Shown piece by piece: positions 57,337 to 64,000 of a stretch of 64,000 nt of DNA. Under the pieces are notes generated by a model. That model saw only the letters and a list, made by a program, of their open reading frames with translations. It ran no database searches and was not told the origin of the DNA. Position numbers and translations under genes: made by a program. The DNA is taken from positions 251,256-315,255 of the forward strand of contig MU004245.1 of assembly GCA_010405405.1 (NCBI GenBank), given 5' to 3'. The stretch is from Microthyrium microscopicum (lineage: Eukaryota > Ascomycota > Dothideomycetes > Microthyriales > Microthyriaceae). Positions within the stretch are counted from its first letter, which is position 1. Each line of letters opens with the position of its first letter.

Positions 57337-58389
57337 ATGGCTCCAACCAAATATTCCACTCGACGGATTCCTACCATCTCTTTGAAAGACTTTGACAACA
57401 GAGTTGACGAGATCACTCAAGAACTTGTGGAAGCCTCAGAAAATGTCGGCTTTTTCTGCATTGTTGACCACGGAATCGCCCGCCAAACAGTGGACCAAAT
57501 GTTCGACAACTCCGCCCGTTTCTTTAACCTAGAAGATTCAACCAAATCACATATTCCCTTCTCACCTCAAAGAAATGCGGGTTGGGAGAAGAATGCGCAG
57601 ATCAGGCCATCCACTGGCGCTGTTGATCGAAAAGAATCCTATCAAATGCAATTTGGAGCCGGAATGGAAGGTCTTTGGCTTAACGAAACCGAGCTTCCAG
57701 ATTTCAAAACAGGATCATTGAGCTTCATGCATCAAGTCCAGGCTGTCAGCGAAAAGCTCATGACTTGCTTTGCTCGCGGACTTAGATTTGAGGATGACTA
57801 CTTTATCAAAGCTCACGACATAAGCCGTCCAGATTCTCAAACTGTCACCAGGCTCTTACACTACTTTGAGACTCCAGATACTCCAAACACTACTGGAGAA
57901 GTCTTTCATAGAGCTGGAGCACATACAGATTGGGATTTCCTCACTCTTCTTTTCCAGAAGGCCGGTCAGTCTGGACTGGAGATCTGTCCCGGCCGAGAAG
58001 TTAGCACATCTTTTGGATATGGAGATGTTTGGACCAAAGTCGAGCCCGACATTGAATCAAATGCAATCGTTTGCAACATCGGAGATCTGCTCATGTCCTG
58101 GTCGGACGACAGATTCAAAAGCACTTTCCATCGAGTCAAAGCCCCTTGTGAACCTGGTGACTACTATGGCGAGAGATATTCAATTGCTTTCTTTAATCAG
58201 CCATGCAAAGACGCTAAGATCCAGGGACCCCTCAAGAAGTACCCATTGGTCACAGGAGCAGAATTCACCAAAAATGCTATGGCTCGCAACTTTGCTGCGT
58301 TACAAGCAAAGATTCACAAGGAGGAAGAGACCAAGGTTTCACATGATAACCCCATCAGAGCCAACACAGCTGTCAAAGCCAGTGCTTGA
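57337..58389 (+). CDS. 2-oxoglutarate/Fe(II)-dependent oxygenase (IPNS/T7H-like)
   Basis: Single exon, 350 aa. An N-terminal DIOX_N part (IPTISLKDFDN, FFCIVDHGIARQTVDQMF) precedes the double-stranded beta-helix core. The iron triad is H196 and D198 in GAHTDWDFLTLLFQ and H265 in KSTFHRVKAP; R280 in GERYSIAFFNQP should bind 2-oxoglutarate. NIGDLLMSWSDDRFKSTFHR resembles fungal thymine-7-hydroxylase, which oxidises a ring methyl stepwise. The superfamily also holds gibberellin, flavonoid and penicillin enzymes, so the substrate is not fixed. The neighbours (amidohydrolase, nucleobase permease, aldehyde dehydrogenase) favour an N-heterocycle. The gene shares a promoter region with a Zn2Cys6 gene. 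Confidence 0.9.
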   Translation: MAPTKYSTRRIPTISLKDFDNRVDEITQELVEASENVGFFCIVDHGIARQTVDQMFDNSARFFNLEDSTKSHIPFSPQRNAGWEKNAQIRPSTGAVDRKESYQMQFGAGMEGLWLNETELPDFKTGSLSFMHQVQAVSEKLMTCFARGLRFEDDYFIKAHDISRPDSQTVTRLLHYFETPDTPNTTGEVFHRAGAHTDWDFLTLLFQKAGQSGLEICPGREVSTSFGYGDVWTKVEPDIESNAIVCNIGDLLMSWSDDRFKSTFHRVKAPCEPGDYYGERYSIAFFNQPCKDAKIQGPLKKYPLVTGAEFTKNAMARNFAALQAKIHKEEETKVSHDNPIRANTAVKASA

Positions 58390-58875
58390 AGGAGTAATAT
58401 GAGATGAGTTTTTGATTGGAATAGTTTGAGACATGAAATCCTGAACTCCATATGCATTTTAAAATATTTCAAAATTCCGATGTTCATTTGCCTTACCAGT
58501 GCGTAGTCGTCGTTAGGGTGCTTCGTGGTTCGTTCTTGACTTCGTCCCCTTATTGAACCTGACCCATTTCTGTCTTGAAGCTGTAGAGTTGGTTGAAGTC
58601 CCAGAAATACATATTTGTTGGCTTCGTCAATCGTGTCCTTCATAGCCAGCCTCGGGAGAATCCGGTGACTGCTCCGAAATAATCAGGTTACTTTTGACAT
58701 ACTCTGCTCAAAGAACGAATAGACCAAACGCCAACTCGAAAGCTTTCAGAAGCGGTAACATCTCCTGCTGACTTTAGGGGTTTAGTAACACTGAGCTTGG
58801 GTTTCTTATTTGACGTAAAGCGTATGTTCCAGGATTTTATGGAAGAATAACGATGTAGATCGGAAATATTTATAT
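58390..58875. other. convergent 3' region
   Basis: These 486 bases lie between the stops of the oxygenase and amidohydrolase genes. Small frames show no features. Confidence 0.5.
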
Positions 58876-60371
58876 TCATATGTAGTTTATGTTCATATGG
58901 TTCCTCGCACCAATACCTGATCTCTTCTTTATGCCTGCGATGGAGTCTCGAGCTTGCTTGATGATGACCTTCTCGTTGGCGTGTAGTAGCTCACCATCAT
59001 CGACCACCATAATTCCATCAATGACGACCTTTTCGACATTTGTTCCTGTGCAGCCATGGACCAGCAAAGTGATTGGATCCATTCCACCGACAGCACCATT
59101 TGGATCCCAAGGTGCGCAATCTGCAGAATCTGGATTGACAACCACAAAGTCGGCCTTTTTACCGATTTCCAGACTCCCAATCTCGGCCGCCAGGCCTAGA
59201 GCTCTAGCACCATTGATAGTGGCCATTTCCAGTACATCATAGGCTGTGATGAGCCCGGCACTTTCTCTCGCTCCAGAGTGAAGGATTGCGGCAAGATGCA
59301 TTTCACGGAACATGTCGTATGTATTGTTGCAGGGAGCTCCATCTGTTCCTAAAGAGACATTCACATTGGCTTTGATCATGTCAGGTATAGGAGATATTCC
59401 GGATCCAAGTTTGCAATTACTTGTTGGATTATGAGACACTGTGGTGCCTGACTCTCGCATGATCTCAAAGTCTGGATTGGGATCAGGGTGTACGACATGG
59501 GCCAGAACAGTCTTTTTGCTTGTCAATTGAGCTTTCTTGCAAAATTCCAGTGGACTGCAATTGTATTCTGAGTGAAAAATTGGACGATCTGCAGGAGCTT
59601 CCGCGCAGTGCATTGTCATTCCTATCCCGTATTCATGAGCTGTTGATCCTATGGCTGCATGAGCTGAAACTGGTGAGCCACGCGGAGTTCCAGCAGCAAA
59701 CCAAATGTGTAGTCGGTCATTGAAATGGCCATGGTAGGTCTTGTAAGCCATCAGAGCTGCTTCGATAGACATAGAAGCTACATCTTTGTCTCGTGCATCG
59801 TTCAGTTTCAGATTCGCGTTGGTTTCGGTTGTTTTGATCAATTTTCCCTGAATGATCATTAGCTCACCAGCTACCTTTTACGACGATGGACGTGACTTAC
59901 AAGGCAGGCTCGTACACCCAATTCTCCAACGGCTCTAACAACATTCTCTATCCCGCTTCCGTGTGTCAACATTGCTTCCAGGAAACAAGTGGTTCCAGAT
60001 TTGAGCATTTCGGCGATCGTCAATCGTGCTGCTACGTAACCATCATTGTCTTGGTAGCTAGCTTCCAAAGGCCAAATGGCATCGCACAGCCAAGAATGCA
60101 GAGGGAGATCCTCAGCCAGTCCCCGTAGTAGTGACTGAGCGAGATGAGCATGAGTATTGATGAGTCCAGGGATTATGATGCGGTTACTGCAGCTGATAAC
60201 AGTTTGAGGCGATCCAAATTCGGAAATGATCTCAGACGTCTTTCCAATGGCTTTGATGACACCGTTCTGAACCAAAATCGCTCCGTCCGAAATAACGTCT
60301 CTAGATTGATTGACAGTTATGAGGGTGGCGTTAAAGTACAACACACCATCTGGACGACCCGTGGATACCAT
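58876..60371 (-). CDS. ATZ/TRZ-type amidohydrolase (nucleobase deaminase-like)
   Basis: Exons 60371-59901 and 59847-58876 (53-nt intron); 480 aa. This is a metal-dependent hydrolase of the ATZ/TRZ (cytosine-deaminase-related) group. The metal set is complete: H74 and H76 in LINTHAHLAQSLLRGLAEDL, H237 in GMTMHCAEAP, H274 in TVLAHVVHPD and D326 in VSLGTDGAPCNN. The C-terminal segment GSLEIGKKADFVVVN closes the beta-sandwich. Family members remove amino or chloro groups from triazines, guanine, 8-oxoguanine, hydroxypyrimidines or S-adenosylhomocysteine. The residues do not tell which. The gene is divergent from the permease gene, and together they suggest uptake and deamination of an N-heterocycle. 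No signal peptide, so cytosolic. Confidence 0.9.
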
Positions 60372-61164
60372 CGTAATGGGCGTCTAACTTTGAAAAATAA
60401 TAAAGAGTAACAAGCGTTCAGGGGGATATATGTAAAGTAGTTGTGAACGATTTCTGTCTTGAAAACAAGTTGGTAGCAGGCGATTTCGTCTGCTTTGTTC
60501 TTTTTTCACTAAGAACCTCTGAAGCTTCTCAATGATTTCGTAAGTCGATTCAATTTAACCCTCTGAGTCCATCGTGCGGCACGACAGTCGGTCACAGACC
60601 TATTTGGTGAGGACCTCCATGTAAGATATGGGTTATGCCCGGAGGCTGCCGAAAATCCAGCTTCGTTGGCGGGAAAGAGACTACCTAGGATCTATCATCC
60701 AGTTACCAAGTACTAGAATGGGTCTAGACTACCCTACCATTCCTCCGAAATACTCGATTGAATCTGTTCTGCTGCATAGAAACGTGGGTTGTGGAACTCG
60801 GAGCTCCGATGCTGCCTGGGTTTGATAAGCCGGACCTACCGAAACATGCCACCCTTGAGCCCCTATCATTCGGATTTCGAGGCTCCAATTACTTGTTTAC
60901 CGCACCAATCTACCCGGTTAGCAGAACGATAAGAGACACTGTTCGCGATGGATTGAAAGCTGTATTCAATCAGTGTATCTTGTCCATCTCGGCTTCTATG
61001 GCGCCATATCACCATGCATCTAACTTCCTTCAGGAGGCCGGTGCTTTCCTATGGGGTGTGTACCGGTGATAGAGAAGCATATATAGAATGAAAAGATAAC
61101 TTGTATCGGTAAATGAAAGATCGTCAACAAGCTTCTCCAAGTTTTTGAATCGTCCAACTTCATC
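60372..61164. promoter_or_regulatory. bidirectional promoter, amidohydrolase / permease
   Basis: The starts are divergent and 793 bases apart. HGATAR sites on either strand lie at 60692-60697, 60823-60828, 60863-60868, 60927-60932, 61067-61072 and 61094-61099. Chance would give about 2.3 in even-composition DNA. This hints at nitrogen control but needs binding data. Confidence 0.45.
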
Positions 61165-63072
61165 ATGTCGATATCAGACTCACCCAATGATATGGAAAAG
61201 AAAGGCATTGAGCCAGTTGCCAATTTCGCACCATCCATTAGCGATGGCGAAGTTCAGGGTAACAGCAGGTGGACTGAACTCAAAAGCGACCTGCGAGCTA
61301 CCTTTTGCACGAAAGAAGGATGGTTTGGGGATTATGTTTGGCTCCTCATCTCGATTTCAAGCACTTCAACCTAACCTTCTTTAGGATTATCTCTACCTTG
61401 TTACACCAAACATTTGGCCATTGAACCGAAAGTACAAGAACTATGTCGCTCCATTTTATGGCCTATCAGACAAACTGCCAGTTGTTCTGACCATCCTACT
61501 CGGTCTTCAACATGCTCTGACAATGATTGGCTCCATTGTATCGCCTCCTCTGGCCATCGCTGCTGGTGCTTTCAACTTCGACCCCCAAATGACAGAATAT
61601 TTGGTCAGCACTTCCTTCATCACAACCGGCATTGCGACAGCTCTTCAAGTCACCCGGTTACAGATTGCTCAATCACCATTCTTCATCGGTACTGGACTTC
61701 TTTCGGTCGTCGGGCCCACTTTCGATATACTACCTATCTGCTTTAACTACGCCGCTATGCGTTACAAGAACGGTACTTGTCCAGTAGCTTCTGACGGTAC
61801 GCAACTACCATGTCCTGATGCTTGGGGCGCGGTATTGGGAACGATGCTTTGCACTGTTTGGGTCCAAATTCTGATGAGTTTCGTCCCACCCAAGACTTTG
61901 AACAAGATTTTCCCTAAGCTCATCACTGGATCTCTCCTTCTTCTAGTTGGTGTTTATCTTGTTGGCAATGGGATGCAAAACTGGGGCGGTTCCATGAATT
62001 GTCACGGTGGGGAAGGATTTTATGCTCTCTGCCCCAACGTGGCTGCTCCTAAACCTTTGTTGTGGTCAGTCATCTTATCATTTCTTGCTCTCCTGTAACT
62101 GACAATGTCTAGGGCCCATCCAAAGCTTATCGGCCTCGGCTTCAGCGTATTTTCGACTATCATCGTCGTAGAATCATTAGGCAGTCCTTTGATGCGCTCT
62201 GCTTCTGTCATCATAGGCCTGGCAGTCGGATGTATCATCTCGGCTTGTACTGGCTATTGGTCGATGACCGAGATCAAGGCTGCTCCAGTCGCAACATTTC
62301 CATGGGTTCACACCTTCAAACTCTCTGTTGATGGAGCGCTAGTTCTTCCGCTCATAATCATGTTCGCATGTCAAGCAGTGAGCTGCATGCCAGATATTCT
62401 AGCCACTGCCGAGATCTCAGGGGTAGAGATTGAGGGTTCCTCTTTCAACAGCAGAGTGCAAGGAGGAATCCTATGTGACGGCCTGGGTTCGTTCCTTTCT
62501 GCTCTTGCAACCGGTCCTCCAATGGTCAGTCAGGCAGGAAACAACGGAACTATCGTTTTGACAAGCTGTGCGGTAAGTGATCAGTTCTGATTATCCGAAG
62601 CAAGTGACTGATATCCTTTCAGAGTCGTCGCGCTGGCTGGGCCGCTTCCGCTATTCTCATTCTCATGGGATTATTTGGAAAATTTGGCGCTGTGTTCGCC
62701 TCTATGCCACCAAGTGTGCTGGGTGGAATGCAGGTCTTCCTATACAGCACCATTGCCGTTGCCGGAGTACGTGTTCTTGGCCTGATTGATTGGACACGAC
62801 GAGACAGATTTATTCTCACCGCTGCTCTGGGAATTGGTTTCATCGACATTGTCCAGCCTACTTGGTTCTCTCAAATCTTGGCATATTCTGGAGACAATGT
62901 TCACCTTGCGGGCCTCGAACAGGGCCTCAATCTCATCGTGGAAACTCCTTTTGTTGTTGCAGCATTTGTCGGTGTATTTCTGAACCTCGTTCTCTCGAAG
63001 GACAAGAGCGCCATGGATTCAAGATACGGAGACGAACACAAACATCCAGTGATAGGATCTGTATCTGAATAG
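61165..63072 (+). CDS. NAT/NCS2-family nucleobase permease (UapA/UapC-like)
   Basis: Exons 61165-61335, 61385-62064, 62113-62572 and 62623-63072; phase is kept, 586 aa (UapA 574). The cytosolic N-tail carries GWFGDYDYLYLVTPNIWPLN across the first junction, as in UapA. The core LLGLQHALTMIGSIVSPPLA is the NAT TM1 region with the QH pair. RRAGWAAAILILMGLFGKFG and VMGG-like PSVLGGMQVFLYS follow the signature. The NAT signature itself is altered: QAGNNGTIVLTSCA stands where UapA has AQNNGVIALTRCA. The Glu of TM8 seems replaced by Ser (CQAVSCMPDILAT). Both UapA residues (E356, Q408) bind xanthine or urate, so specificity should differ. Intron 1 has a weak donor (GTTTGG). It belongs to the putative cluster. 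Confidence 0.9.
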
Positions 63073-63200
63073 ATCTCCTTTTGTAGCCGTCTCATTTTCA
63101 ATACAAGATTTAGAAGAGAATGCTCAATCTCTTCATGTTGATAATGTCATAAAGTAATGTTTCACGTTCCAATGCATTCAGCCCGTAGCTGCCCTTACTT

Positions 63201-64000
63201 CTAGTTATATCGGACCTCACCTGCTCCTTCTCTGAACCAGTCGTCGTTTTGAAGACTTTCTTCAGTTGTCGCAAAGTTAATTATGGTACTTTTCATCCTC
63301 GTATACGTGTGGTAGGCGTCTGAGTTCGGTTAGCTCTTTGGGATTCGCAGTGATCGAATAATTTACCAATCCCGTTTTCACTGCCAACACCAGAACTGCC
63401 CATCCCGCCCCATGGACTCGAAGGATCATTACGGTGGTGGGTATTGACTGTACGCTTAAATAAGAACATTTCGGTGGCTGCATTTATTACTCACCCCATG
63501 TGATACCAGCATCAATCTGAGCTGCTATTCTGTACGCTTGAGATAGATCGGTTGTCCATAACGCGGCACCGAGTCCAAACTCGCTATCATTTGCGAGATT
63601 TACTGCCTCGTCCTCATCATCAAATCCAACGACAACAATCACGGGTCCAAAGGCTTCTTCTTTCCATATCCGTGTGTCCTTAATCTTTGCTTCTGGGCCA
63701 TCAATTAAGACAGTTGGTGGATAGTAATATCCTCTTTCGAAGTCGATGTCGTCAAGCTTTGATGTTCCGCTCAATCTTTGGCCTCCACAAAGCAGACGAG
63801 CCCCCTGATTTAAAGAACTATCAACTATGTCGATCACATTATTCAGTTGTCGTAACGAAACTATTGGGCCCATTAAGCAGCTATTGTTGGCAGGCGATCC
63901 CATACGATTTCGTATCAAATCGCACTTTGCTTCTAGCTTAGCAAGGATATCGGCTTTGATCGAGTTTTGAACCAGAATTCGTGTGGCTGCTATGCACGTC
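63201..64000 (-). CDS. aldehyde dehydrogenase, partial (N-terminus beyond right edge)
   Basis: Three visible exons: from the edge to 63495, 63447-63367 and 63319-63201. The frame starts at the catalytic motif (TCIAATRILVQNSI, Cys about four bases from the edge). It continues with SCLMGPIVSLRQLNNVIDIV, KEEAFGPVIVVVGFDDEDEA, NDSEFGLGAALWTTDLSQAY, IDAGITWGVNTHHRNDPSSP and WGGMGSSGVGSENGIDAYHT, ending MKSTIINFATTEE. This is the C-terminal half of the NAD(P)-dependent ALDH superfamily, betaine/aminobutyraldehyde-like in the WVNTHH area. Splicing at 63366-63320 restores the expected DAYHTYTRMKST, whereas reading through gives an odd tail, so the intron is well supported. It converges on the permease gene with only 128 bases between stops. 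Confidence 0.9.

Noticed and set aside
1-64000. tRNA, rRNA, CRISPR arrays or bacterial-type operons
   Set aside because: I scanned for T-loop-like GGTTCRANTCC boxes and for regular short repeats with spacers and found none convincing; the 51-53 kb array has long units and is not CRISPR-like.

Overview
The window is nuclear DNA of a filamentous ascomycete (Pezizomycotina). Genes are split by short introns of about 45-70 nt with GTRNGT-like donors and CTAAC/CTGAC-type branch points. The gene content fits: an augmin subunit, two Zn2Cys6 regulators, a SAT4/rhodopsin-type membrane protein, a UapA-type nucleobase permease and a STAND-type fungal N-terminal domain. The exact class or genus cannot be read from the sequence. 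I rebuilt gene models by hand, checking splice sites and reading phase at each junction.

Layout. 0-11.6 kb: the end of an LRR-like protein gene, TMA16, an SLM1-like PH-domain gene, HAUS1 (augmin) and an ankyrin protein with a STAND-type N-domain. 12-16 kb: a Zn2Cys6 regulator beside a secreted alpha/beta hydrolase. 18-27 kb: a Cys-rich single-pass membrane protein, an ATG28-like coiled-coil protein, the elongation factor SPT5 and the tRNA pseudouridine synthase PUS4. 27.2-31.6 kb has no gene I can support. 31.6-50 kb: a seven-helix SAT4-type protein with a very long tail, a secreted SGNH/GDSL hydrolase with a repetitive leader, CAND1, a small mitochondrial protein, DCN1, a membrane-anchored aspartic-protease-like protein and ribosomal protein eL22. 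50-54.3 kb is accessory DNA with an array of about five tandem 330-365 bp units. 54.3-64 kb looks like a catabolic cluster: Zn2Cys6 regulator, 2-oxoglutarate/Fe(II) oxygenase, ATZ/TRZ-type amidohydrolase, NAT-family nucleobase permease and an aldehyde dehydrogenase cut by the right edge.

Three things stand out. First, the 54-64 kb set could import an N-heterocycle, oxidise a methyl group through the aldehyde to the acid, and deaminate or open the ring. Its permease seems to lack the two residues that bind purines in UapA. Second, each unit of the 51.2-52.8 kb array repeats a TATA box, a CT-rich leader and a short reading frame, which may be a family of tiny genes or its remains. Third, a miniature inverted-repeat transposon family has at least five copies here, one filling most of an intron of the ankyrin gene. 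CAND1 and DCN1, two regulators of cullin-RING ligases, also lie only about 2.4 kb apart.
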